The notes under the pieces are model-generated. The model made no database searches. It had not been told where the DNA came from and was given only the letters and a program-made list of their open reading frames with translations. From SLRI01 sp036796215 (GTDB lineage Bacteria > Pseudomonadota > Alphaproteobacteria > Geminicoccales > Geminicoccaceae), in NCBI GenBank assembly GCA_036796215.1, contig DAIRDJ010000018.1, positions 1 through 41,674 on the forward strand: a DNA stretch of 41,674 nucleotides, in the 5' to 3' direction. The stretch's first letter is position 1. Every line of letters starts with the position of its first letter. Below, in pieces: positions 5,953 through 12,686 of this stretch. The position numbers and the translations under genes are program-made.

Positions 5953-8598
5953 ATGGTTCACCGAGGGTCGTGGTTGGGGGTGACAAGACCAGTGACGGCA
6001 TCGAAAGACTCGGCGAACGAGGCGCAGTCAGCGACGGGTCTCGCCGACTCATCTGCACCATTTGCACCAGCGCCGAGCACGGAGGCCGCGGCAGCGCCGC
6101 TGGTTGCCATCGGCGCGTCTGCCGGCGGGCTCGAGGCGATCGAGCAGTTCTTTGCCGCGGTGGAACGCCCCTGCCGGTTCGCGTTCGTCATCGTGCAGCA
6201 TTTGTCGCCCGACCTGCAGAGCCTGATGGTCGAGCTCTTGGCCAAGCGGACGAGCCTCGCCGTTCGGGCGATCGAGGACGGCATGGTGCCGCTGGCCGGG
6301 GCGCTTCATCTGATCCCGCCGGGCCAGGCCCTGACCATCGAGGGCGGCCGTTTTCGCCTCGCCGATGCCGATCCGCGCAGTCTCGTGCAGCATCCGATCG
6401 ACGAGTTCTTCGTTTCGCTCGCCACCGACCGGGGGGCTGCTGCGATCGGCGTCCTGCTCTCCGGCAGCGGCAGCGACGGCAGCCGTGGGGCCCGGGCGAT
6501 CCGGGCCGCCGGTGGGCGGGTGCTGGTGCAGCAGCCCAAGACCGCGACCTTCTCATCGATGCCGCAAGGGGCGATCGAGGCCGGCTGCGACGGCGAGGTG
6601 ATGGCGCCGCAGGCGATGCCGGCCGCCCTCCTGGCGGCGGTACCGCGGCCCGTCGTCACGACCGAGCCGGGCGCGGCGAGCGCCTTGCCGCCGGCCCTGG
6701 TCGCCTGCCTGGATCAGGCGTTCGGCATCGATTTCTCGGTCTATCGCCACACCGCCCTGCCGCATCGGGTGAACCGGCGGATGATGCTGCGCGGCTTCGA
6801 TCGGCTCGAGGCCTATGCCGGCGTCGTCGCCGACGACCCGGACGAGCAGGAGGCGCTCTTTCAGGATCTCCTGATCGGCACGACCGGCTTTTTCCGCGAC
6901 GCGGCGGCCATGGCGGTGCTGGAGCGCGAGGTCGCCCCTGCCTTCGCCGCCCGGCTCGAGGCCGGCGAGGAGGTCCGGGTCTGGGTCCCGGCCTGTGCGA
7001 CCGGCGAGGAGGCCTATTCGATCGCCATCTCGATCCTGGCGCACTGTCAGAAGTCTTTGGGTCGAGAAGCGCTGGATGGCCCGCCGCTCGCGCTCTTCGC
7101 GACCGACGTGCATCGCCGCTCGCTCGCCATTGCCGGGGCCGGCTTCTACAGCGAGGAGGCGGTGGCCGAGGTTCGCCCCGACTGGCGCCACCGCTTCTTC
7201 GACCGGCGCGGCAGCGGCTGGCAGATCAAGCCCGCGGTGCGGCGGCTCATCACCTTCAGCCCCCACGACGCCCTGCGCGAGCCGCCCTTCACCCGGCTGC
7301 AGCTGATCAGCTGTCGCCGTCTCGCGAGCCTGCTGGCACCCGAGCTGCGGGACCATCTCCTCCAGGGCTTCGCCGCGGCCCTGCTGCCGGGCGGCCACCT
7401 GCTGCTCGGCTCGGGCGAGACCATAGCCGATCACGAGGCGAGCTTCGCCCCGCTCGACCCCGCGGTCCCCCTCTACCGCAAGAAGCGCGGTGCCACGGCC
7501 CTCGATCGCGGCAGCATGGTGGCAACGGCGCTGCCGGCCGCCGGCCCGCCGCTCACCGTCGCCCCCGGCCGAACGCCGCCGCGCGAACGCCGCGACCTGC
7601 GCCTGACCATGGCGCACGAGCTCCTCCTCGACCGCTATGTTCCGCCGAGTCTCCTGGTCGACGAGGCGGGCCAGGTGATCCACTGCTTCGGCGATGCCGG
7701 GGCCTATCTCAAGGCACCCCGCGGCCGGCCCAGCCTTGCCGTCCTCGACATGGTCAAGGATCCGCTGCGGGCACCTTTGGCCTCGGCGATCAACCGCGTG
7801 AAGCGCACGGGCCGGCCGATCACCCTTGCCGGGCTCGCCCTGGACCGCAACACCGATGCAGCGGTGCTGCCCCGGCTCGTGGTCGAGGCGCCGGGTGGCC
7901 GGCCGGACGGCCAGCGCTGCCTGCTCGTCAGCTTCGACGATCGGCAGCAGGTGGCCCTGGGCGAGGCGGGGCCGACCGTCGAGCACCTGGACGCGGCGAC
8001 CCTGGCACGGGTCGACGAACTCGAGCGCGATCTCCGCTTCGGCGAGGCGAACCTGAAGGCGACGCTGGAAGGGGTCGAGGCCGCCCATCACGAGCTCGTG
8101 GCGCGCAACGGGGCGCTCGAGGCGGCCCATGCCGAGGCCCTGGCGAGCCTCGAGGCGTTGCGCGCCACCGGCCTCGAGCAGCAGCGGCGGATCGACGTGC
8201 TGCTCGCCCTGGGTCAGGAGCTGGAGAGCCTCGTCGAAGCGGTGGACCTGGCCGCCCTTCTCCTCGACCCCGATCTCTCGATCCGCCGTTTCACCCCGGC
8301 GGCGATGCGCTATTTCAACCTCTTGCCGCAGGATGTGGGCCGGCCTCTCGGTCATGTCACGCACCAGTTCGGGTCGGCCGACATCGTGGCCCTGCTCGGG
8401 GCGGCGGTGGCGGCCCGACGCCCGCGGCAGCTCGAGCTCGAGACCTCGGACGGCAGCCCCGTGCGGCTCACCGTCACCCCGCTCTTGGGCCTCGGCGAGA
8501 CGGTCACAGGCTTGGCCCTGGCGATCGGGGAGCCAGCCGCCGCGGCGACTGCCGCGGCCGACGGCCCCTTTCCGGATCGGCCGACGCCCTCTAGTTAG
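5953..8598 (+). CDS. CheB-CheR-PAS fusion (methylesterase/methyltransferase hybrid)
   Basis: An 881-residue cytoplasmic signalling protein. Residues about 48-230 form a CheB methylesterase domain with the Ser-His-Asp triad visible: GASAGG (S56), VQHLSP (H83) and GSGSDGS (D175). There is no receiver domain in front. Residues about 255-510 form a CheR domain with the S-adenosylmethionine motif PACATGEEAYSIAI (346-359); the usual CRN/CRS-type motif is CRR (454-456). A PAS-like segment (about 545-660), a probable coiled coil (675-735) and a second PAS-like domain follow. The protein ends there, without the histidine kinase that often follows in this architecture. No chemoreceptor or che genes are nearby, so it may act in a non-motility pathway. 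The start is not certain; GTG 5992 is an alternative. Confidence 0.83.
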   Translation: MVHRGSWLGVTRPVTASKDSANEAQSATGLADSSAPFAPAPSTEAAAAPLVAIGASAGGLEAIEQFFAAVERPCRFAFVIVQHLSPDLQSLMVELLAKRTSLAVRAIEDGMVPLAGALHLIPPGQALTIEGGRFRLADADPRSLVQHPIDEFFVSLATDRGAAAIGVLLSGSGSDGSRGARAIRAAGGRVLVQQPKTATFSSMPQGAIEAGCDGEVMAPQAMPAALLAAVPRPVVTTEPGAASALPPALVACLDQAFGIDFSVYRHTALPHRVNRRMMLRGFDRLEAYAGVVADDPDEQEALFQDLLIGTTGFFRDAAAMAVLEREVAPAFAARLEAGEEVRVWVPACATGEEAYSIAISILAHCQKSLGREALDGPPLALFATDVHRRSLAIAGAGFYSEEAVAEVRPDWRHRFFDRRGSGWQIKPAVRRLITFSPHDALREPPFTRLQLISCRRLASLLAPELRDHLLQGFAAALLPGGHLLLGSGETIADHEASFAPLDPAVPLYRKKRGATALDRGSMVATALPAAGPPLTVAPGRTPPRERRDLRLTMAHELLLDRYVPPSLLVDEAGQVIHCFGDAGAYLKAPRGRPSLAVLDMVKDPLRAPLASAINRVKRTGRPITLAGLALDRNTDAAVLPRLVVEAPGGRPDGQRCLLVSFDDRQQVALGEAGPTVEHLDAATLARVDELERDLRFGEANLKATLEGVEAAHHELVARNGALEAAHAEALASLEALRATGLEQQRRIDVLLALGQELESLVEAVDLAALLLDPDLSIRRFTPAAMRYFNLLPQDVGRPLGHVTHQFGSADIVALLGAAVAARRPRQLELETSDGSPVRLTVTPLLGLGETVTGLALAIGEPAAAATAAADGPFPDRPTPSS

Positions 8599-8656
8599 CC
8601 AGGGCACGAGGCACTGCCGGCGCGGTGCTGGAAGTGGCCAACCCACCGGGGCGGAC

Positions 8657-9253
8657 ATGCAGCCCAAGCAGCACCGTCGACTGATCGTCGGCATCACCGG
8701 CGCCTCGGGCGTCGTCTATGGCGAGCGCCTGCTCCGGGTGCTGCGCACGCTCGAGATCGAGACCCACTTGGTGCTCACCAAGTCCGCAACACTCACCATC
8801 AGCTACGAGCTCGACCAGCCGGTGGACGCGATCAAGGCGCTGGCCACGAAGGTCCACCCGATGAACGACGTGGGCGCGTCGATCGCCTCGGGCTCGTTCA
8901 AGACCGACGGCATGATCATCGCCCCCTGCTCGATGCACACCCTGGCCGCCATCGCCTCCGGCGTCTGCGACAACCTCCTGACCCGGGCCGCCGACGTCGT
9001 CCTCAAGGAGCGCCGCCGCCTGGTCCTTTTGGTGCGCGAGACGCCGCTCCATCTCGGCCATCTGCGCAACATGGTGGCGGTGACCGAGATGGGGGCGATC
9101 GTCAGCCCCCCGGTTCCCGCCTTCTACGCCAGGCCCAAGACCATCGAGGCCCTGGTCGACCACACCCTCGGCCGGGCGCTCGACCTCTTCGATATCGATA
9201 CCGGTGCCGTGACCCGCTGGCGGGCGGGCGAGCCGCCTAGTGCGGAAGAGTAG
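8657..9253 (+). CDS. ubiX: Flavin prenyltransferase UbiX
   Basis: Joins dimethylallyl monophosphate to reduced FMN to make prenylated FMN, the cofactor of UbiD-type decarboxylases in ubiquinone synthesis and aromatic-acid metabolism. The 198-residue length is typical. Visible are the N-terminal FMN site GITGASGVVYGERLL, the APCSMHTLAAIASGVCDNL stretch and the LKERRRLVLLVRETPLH region with phosphate-binding basic residues. ATG 8657 is the natural start and gives the conserved opening; the ribosome-binding site GGGGCGG is mediocre. It begins 58 bases after the CheB-CheR gene. No ubiD is in the window. Confidence 0.9.
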   Translation: MQPKQHRRLIVGITGASGVVYGERLLRVLRTLEIETHLVLTKSATLTISYELDQPVDAIKALATKVHPMNDVGASIASGSFKTDGMIIAPCSMHTLAAIASGVCDNLLTRAADVVLKERRRLVLLVRETPLHLGHLRNMVAVTEMGAIVSPPVPAFYARPKTIEALVDHTLGRALDLFDIDTGAVTRWRAGEPPSAEE

Positions 9254-9632
9254 AAGAAGGGCAAGGGGAGGCGGCGCCTCCCCTTGGACCCCTCCGGTAC
9301 TTTGGGTGGGTGGTTCGGGGTATGGCGTGGCTCCTGACGTGCCGGGGGTGGGCCCGAGGCAGGGGCTCGACCACCTCTCGGACCCCAGCCGGCATGCCGG
9401 CCAAGGCGTTCGCCTTCATTCCCAAGCGCTCGAGCGTTCTCCTCGTCCACGTCTCACGCTCGAAGAGCTCCGCGGCACCGCCGCCGACCGCGCCTGGCAC
9501 GGTGACCGCGAGCGCACCCTCGCGATTCTCGACCACCGCAGCCCCGTCACCCACCGACCCGAAGAACCGGCGGGGCCCGAAGGGAAGCGTTGCCGGCCAG
9601 CGATTCTTTTCGTCTGCAATCCTCGTTGTGTG
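9237..9632 (-). other. Coding-like open frame, possible gene remnant
   Basis: This minus-strand frame is open from a stop near 9655 to 9237 and uses G or C at most third positions, as real genes here do. Its residues (RFFGSVGDGAAVVENREGAL, then AELFERETWTRRTLERL) look protein-like. It has no convincing ATG: the first usable starts are an unlikely ATT near 9632 or a GTG at 9554. Its 3' end reads through the ubiX terminator hairpin and into the end of ubiX. I do not recognise it. A decayed gene or chance in GC-rich DNA are both possible. Confidence 0.25.
9263..9285 (+). terminator. Strong hairpin after ubiX
   Basis: Ten bases after the ubiX stop there is a 23-base self-complementary stretch with arms AAGGGGAGGCG and CGCCTCCCCTT, a very stable stem. 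There is no clear T-run after it (TTGGACCC), so it is either an imperfect intrinsic terminator or a 3'-end stabiliser. Confidence 0.6.
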
Positions 9633-9825
9633 CTAGTCTCGCCACTCGTCGTCATGGCATCGACTGCGTTGGGCGTGGCTCGCGGTTGATCACGAAGCCT
9701 GGAGATCGCGTGGGCGTGTGCTGCGCGTCGAGAAGGCTTGTGGCTTAGGTTTGGCGGGTAGCTGTCTGCGGTGGGGATCGGCGATGGGGGAAGCGTCGTC
9801 GCCTGCCGCCAAAGGGGAGGGTGCG
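9286..9825. other. Long non-coding stretch upstream of the Crp-type gene
   Basis: About 540 bases without a convincing plus-strand gene. It holds the minus-strand coding-like remnant (9237-9632) and, at 9631-9639, TGCTAGTCT, which resembles an extended -10 element (TG-N-TAGTCT) without a good -35. The leader from there to ATG 9826 would be about 180 bases. In-frame alternative starts of the regulator at 9718 and 9784 lie inside this stretch. Confidence 0.4.
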
Positions 9826-10533
9826 ATGCTCGATACTGCGCCAAGAGGGGCTGTCGATCCGCTGGCTTCGGTGACCATTCTCGGCTGTCTCAATGCGCGC
9901 GAGCGGGCGCGGGTCGCGCGGCATTGCCGGATCTCGGGGTTCGCTGCCGGCAGCGGGGTGATTGGCGAGGATCGCGAGGGCCAGGAGGTGGTGTTCGTCC
10001 TCGAGGGCCGGGTGCGGGTCATCGGCCGCGGCGAGAGCGGTCGCCTCGTCAGCTTCGCCGAGATCGGGCCCGGTGGGCATGTGGGCGAGCTTGCCGCGCT
10101 GGACAATGGACCGCGCACCGCCGATGTCGAGGCGATCACCGATTGCCGGGTGGCGATCCTGCCGCCGCGTGCCTTCACCGACCTGCTCCACCAGCATCCC
10201 TGCATCGCCGTGGCCCTGCTCGGCCACCTCGCCCGGGTGATCCGCACGGCCGATCTGCGGATCACCGAGCTCAGCACGCTGGGCGCGGGCGAGCGGCTCG
10301 TCCGCGAGCTGTTGCGCCGGGCCGTGCCGTCGTCGGCCGCCGATGGCAGTGCCGTGATCGAGCCGATGCCGACCCAGGAGTATCTGGCGAGTGTCACCGG
10401 GACCACCCGCGAGACAGTGGCACGGCTGCTCGCCCAGCTGCAGCATGCGGGGGTGACCCGGCGCAACGGCAGCCGATTCACCATTCTGCACATCGCCCGG
10501 CTCAGGGAGCTCGCGGCAGGGCACGAGCGCTGA
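9826..10533 (+). CDS. Crp/Fnr-family transcriptional regulator
   Basis: A 235-residue regulator: an N-terminal cyclic-nucleotide-binding beta-roll (about residues 25-125, with GEDREGQEVVFVLEGRVRV and GHVGELAALD) and a C-terminal winged helix (about 150-225, with TQEYLASVTGTTRETVARLL). The recognition helix R-E-T-V-A-R has the CRP-type R-E-x-x-x-R pattern rather than the FNR E-x-x-S-R pattern. The clustered N-terminal cysteines of FNR are absent, so it is not an oxygen-sensing FNR. Whether it binds cAMP is unknown. ATG 9826 is chosen for its ribosome-binding site (GGGGAGGG, five bases); upstream ATG 9784 would add 14 residues. Confidence 0.83.
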   Translation: MLDTAPRGAVDPLASVTILGCLNARERARVARHCRISGFAAGSGVIGEDREGQEVVFVLEGRVRVIGRGESGRLVSFAEIGPGGHVGELAALDNGPRTADVEAITDCRVAILPPRAFTDLLHQHPCIAVALLGHLARVIRTADLRITELSTLGAGERLVRELLRRAVPSSAADGSAVIEPMPTQEYLASVTGTTRETVARLLAQLQHAGVTRRNGSRFTILHIARLRELAAGHER

Positions 10534-10567
10534 GCGCTCGAGCTGTGCGCTGCGTCTCTTCGTCGGG

Positions 10568-10601
10568 TGGGCCAGGGTTCGCTGGGCCAGGGTTCGCTGG
10601 G
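10568..10601 (+). repeat. 15-bp tandem repeat, just over two copies
   Basis: The unit TGGGCCAGGGTTCGC occurs twice in tandem (10568-10582 and 10583-10597), followed by TGGG of a third, in the space between the Crp-type gene and the tRNA 3' end. No function is apparent. Confidence 0.8.
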
Positions 10602-10617
10602 GGATGCTCAGGATAGA

Positions 10618-10703
10618 TGGTGCGGTCGAGAGGACTCGAACCTCCACGGGCTAGGCCCACAGCGCCCTCAACGCTGCGCGTCTACCAGTTCCGCCACGAC
10701 CGC
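10618..10703 (-). tRNA. tRNA-Leu (anticodon GAG)
   Basis: The minus strand folds as a complete class II tRNA of 86 bases with encoded CCA. The acceptor stem is GCGGTCG/CGACCGC with discriminator A. The anticodon stem CAGCG/CGCTG closes the loop TTGAGGG, giving anticodon GAG. The long variable arm is GGGC-CTA-GCCC. The T arm is GGAGG-TTCGAGT-CCTCT with one G-U pair. The long variable arm and anticodon together identify leucine (codons CUC/CUU). Confidence 0.97.
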
Positions 10704-10715
10704 ATCGCCACAGGC

Positions 10716-10743
10716 TTCTAACGAATTGCGCGAGAAGCGCAAG
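10716..10743 (-). promoter_or_regulatory. Candidate promoter of tRNA-Leu
   Basis: On the minus strand CTTGCG (10738-10743) is followed after 16 bases by TTAGAA (10716-10721), which ends 12 bases before the mature tRNA 5' end. The position suits a tRNA promoter with a short leader, but both hexamers are imperfect. Confidence 0.3.
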
Positions 10744-10926
10744 GGGTTGTGGTGGCGATCGTGGGCTGGCGCGGATCGCTGATGCTTAACGCAGCCTTGA
10801 CCAATAGCATAGGCTGGTGTGCCTCATGGTGCGTTGCGCTTGAGCCCGCGGGCGAAGAACGCGAGGCTCTGGGTCGACCCAGCGGTCCTGTCGAGGCCGG
10901 CTGGGCAACCGACCGGAACACGCCCC

Positions 10927-11688
10927 ATGCCCGAAGCGATTGAAGATGCGCGTGCTGCCCGACACCCGGCGTTGGTGATTGCCGTTGGCAATTTGAAGGG
11001 TGGGACCGGCAAGAGCACGGTCGCCGTCAATCTCGCCTGTGCCTTGGCCTCGACGGGGCGCGCCACGGTCGTGATCGACGCCGATCCACAGCTCACCACG
11101 ACGCAGTGGATGCGGCGCCCGGTCCTGCCGGCGAAGCTCTATGAGACCATGCCCTTGCGCGACCTCGAGCAGGCGCCTGCCTGGATGGACGAGATCCACG
11201 AGATCGGTGCCGAGCAGGAATTCGTGGTGATCGATCTGCCGTCGGTCCTGGGCGCGACGCTCGGCGCCGCCCTTCTCGTCGCGGACATGGTGTTGATCCC
11301 GGCTGCCGCCTCGGGGCTCGATCTCTCGGCCACGACGCGCACCTTGCACCGCATCGCCAAGGCCGAGGACGAACGGCACGGCATGCCGATCCCCTCGCTG
11401 ATCGTGCCCAACCGGCTGGAGAGCGGCTGGTTTCGCGATGGCGGGCTCAGGCGGATGCGGATCCGGGTGCCGGTGGCGATGGCGCCACCGATCCGTCACT
11501 CGCCGCTGTTCGCCGAGGCGTTCGATGCCGCCGAATGGATCGGCGCCTATGCCCCCCGCTCGAAGGCGCATCGTGACGTGATGCGCCTGATGCGCGCGGT
11601 GCTCGCGCGGGCGACGCAGGACGAGACGCAGAAGAAGGGATCGACGGCGTCGCTCCCGGCCACCGCCGCCGCCGGTCTCGCTGCCTGA
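10927..11688 (+). CDS. Orphan ParA-family ATPase
   Basis: A 253-residue ParA/MinD-superfamily ATPase with a deviant Walker A, K-G-G-T-G-K-S (residues 24-30), a Walker A' region VVIDADPQLT and a Walker B-like FVVIDLPSVLG. Such proteins form ATP-dependent patterns on DNA or membrane to position cargo such as chromosomes, plasmids or protein clusters. No ParB-like gene lies next to it, so it is unlikely to be the main chromosome-partition ParA; it may be a VirC1-like or cargo-positioning ATPase. ATG 10927 puts Walker A near the N-terminus as usual; a longer frame begins at 10819. The C-terminus is a low-complexity Ala/Thr tail. It converges with bfr, 20 bases away. Confidence 0.75.
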   Translation: MPEAIEDARAARHPALVIAVGNLKGGTGKSTVAVNLACALASTGRATVVIDADPQLTTTQWMRRPVLPAKLYETMPLRDLEQAPAWMDEIHEIGAEQEFVVIDLPSVLGATLGAALLVADMVLIPAAASGLDLSATTRTLHRIAKAEDERHGMPIPSLIVPNRLESGWFRDGGLRRMRIRVPVAMAPPIRHSPLFAEAFDAAEWIGAYAPRSKAHRDVMRLMRAVLARATQDETQKKGSTASLPATAAAGLAA

Positions 11689-11708
11689 GGGCTGCCGGGG
11701 CTGTCGGT

Positions 11709-12185
11709 CTACATCTGTGACAGGCCGAAGTTCTCGATGCCGATGCGCGCGATCAGCTCGAGCTCGGTCTTGTTCTGGTCCTGGTGCTCCTCCTCGTCCG
11801 CGAGGATGTGGATGAAGAGGTCGCGGGTGACGAAGTCGTGGTGCTGCTCGGCGATCTCGATTGCTGCCCGGTAGTGCTCGATGCCTTCGAGCTCGAGCCT
11901 GAGGTCGCACTCGATGACGTTCTTGAGGTCCTCGCCGATATAGAGCTTGCCGAGCTCCTGCAGGTTGGGCAGGCCGCCGAGCAGCAGCACGCGCTGGATC
12001 AGCTTGTCGGCGTGCTGCATCTCCTCGATCGATTCGTCGTACTCGGCCTTGCCGCGCTTCTTGTAGCCCCAGTCGGCGAGCATGCGGGCGTGCAGGAAGT
12101 ACTGGTTGATCGCGGTGAGCTCGCCCTTGAGCGCCTTGTTGAGGGCGGCGATGACCTCGGGGTGGCCTTTGACGTCGGCTGCCAT
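11709..12185 (-). CDS. bfr: Bacterioferritin
   Basis: A 158-residue subunit of the 24-mer haem-containing iron-storage shell. All ferroxidase-centre residues are present at family positions: E22, E55, H58, E98, E131 and H134. M56 matches the inter-subunit haem ligand (Met52 in E. coli). The start has AGGAGA five bases upstream. It lies about 105 bases downstream of bfd on the same strand, so the two may be co-transcribed from the FNR-box promoter region, linking storage with Bfd-dependent iron release. Confidence 0.97.
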   Translation of the reverse strand: MAADVKGHPEVIAALNKALKGELTAINQYFLHARMLADWGYKKRGKAEYDESIEEMQHADKLIQRVLLLGGLPNLQELGKLYIGEDLKNVIECDLRLELEGIEHYRAAIEIAEQHHDFVTRDLFIHILADEEEHQDQNKTELELIARIGIENFGLSQM

Positions 12186-12289
12186 GGTGTCTCCTGATGC
12201 GCTATCGGGCCGCTGGCGCCAAGCAGCGCTAGGCCCATCTTCCTTGTTTCGCTGGTACGTGACCCGACGTCTCGGGGATCAATCGGGGC

Positions 12290-12550
12290 CTATTCCGCAG
12301 CCAGGGGGGCTGCGTCGAGCAGCAGTTCGGCTGCCGGCGCTACCACCGGCTGGGTGGTGGCCGGCGCGTGCCGGGCAGCCCGCTCCTCGCGCAGCTCGTC
12401 GACGATCGCCTGCATCGTGGCGACGCAGGCACCGCAGCGCACCCGACAGTTCAATCTTCGGTAGACACCAGCAGTGTCGCGCACGTCGGGTGAAGCTGCC
12501 GCATCTCGGCAGTCCTTCTCGCGCAGTGCATTGCAGACACAAACGATCAT
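12290..12550 (-). CDS. bfd: Bacterioferritin-associated ferredoxin (Bfd-like)
   Basis: A small [2Fe-2S] protein that docks on bacterioferritin and reduces stored ferric iron for release. The 86-residue protein has the Bfd arrangement C-x-C (C4, C6) and C-x-x-C (C39, C42 in RCGACV). The N-terminal MIVCVCNALREKD is the classical family opening. Two further cysteines (C14, C35) are unlikely ligands. The last 30 residues are an Ala/Pro-rich tail not usual in the 64-residue E. coli protein. The start is ATG 12550 with GAGGG upstream; a longer frame to 12643 lacks conservation. An FNR-type box lies about 95 bases upstream. Confidence 0.9.
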   Translation of the reverse strand: MIVCVCNALREKDCRDAAASPDVRDTAGVYRRLNCRVRCGACVATMQAIVDELREERAARHAPATTQPVVAPAAELLLDAAPLAAE

Positions 12551-12642
12551 CGAAGGCCCTCGAACAGTCCAGCTCGCGTAAGCACGGTGCCGGTGCGCGG
12601 TCAACGCGTCGAGGGTTAGAGCCTGTCCAAAGAGCGCTGCCA

Positions 12643-12656
12643 TTGACCCAGATCAA
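12643..12656 (-). promoter_or_regulatory. FNR/FnrL-type binding site upstream of bfd-bfr
   Basis: The sequence TTGACCCAGATCAA (minus strand TTGATCTGGGTCAA) matches the FNR/Anr/FnrL consensus TTGAT-N4-ATCAA at nine of ten defined positions. It lies at the centre of a larger perfect palindrome, CCATTGA-N6-TCAATGG. It sits between the end of the AmpG-like gene and the start of bfd, so its likely target is bfd-bfr. Whether it activates or represses depends on the transcription start, which I cannot place. Confidence 0.65.
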
Positions 12657-12686
12657 TGGAGCGGCCCGGTGTCGCGGCCCCGAACG

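Noticed and set aside
9310..9636. Plus-strand ORF of about 108 codons before the Crp-type gene
   Set aside because: Codon pattern is poorer than the opposite strand and it has no ribosome-binding site or recognisable motif.
9826..10533. Crp-type gene as the FNR that binds the bfd box
   Set aside because: It lacks the FNR cysteine cluster and has the CRP-type R-E-x-x-x-R recognition helix.
10568..10703. tRNA-Leu with flanking repeat considered as an integration attachment site
   Set aside because: No integrase, no second copy of the tRNA 3' end and no foreign-looking gene block nearby.
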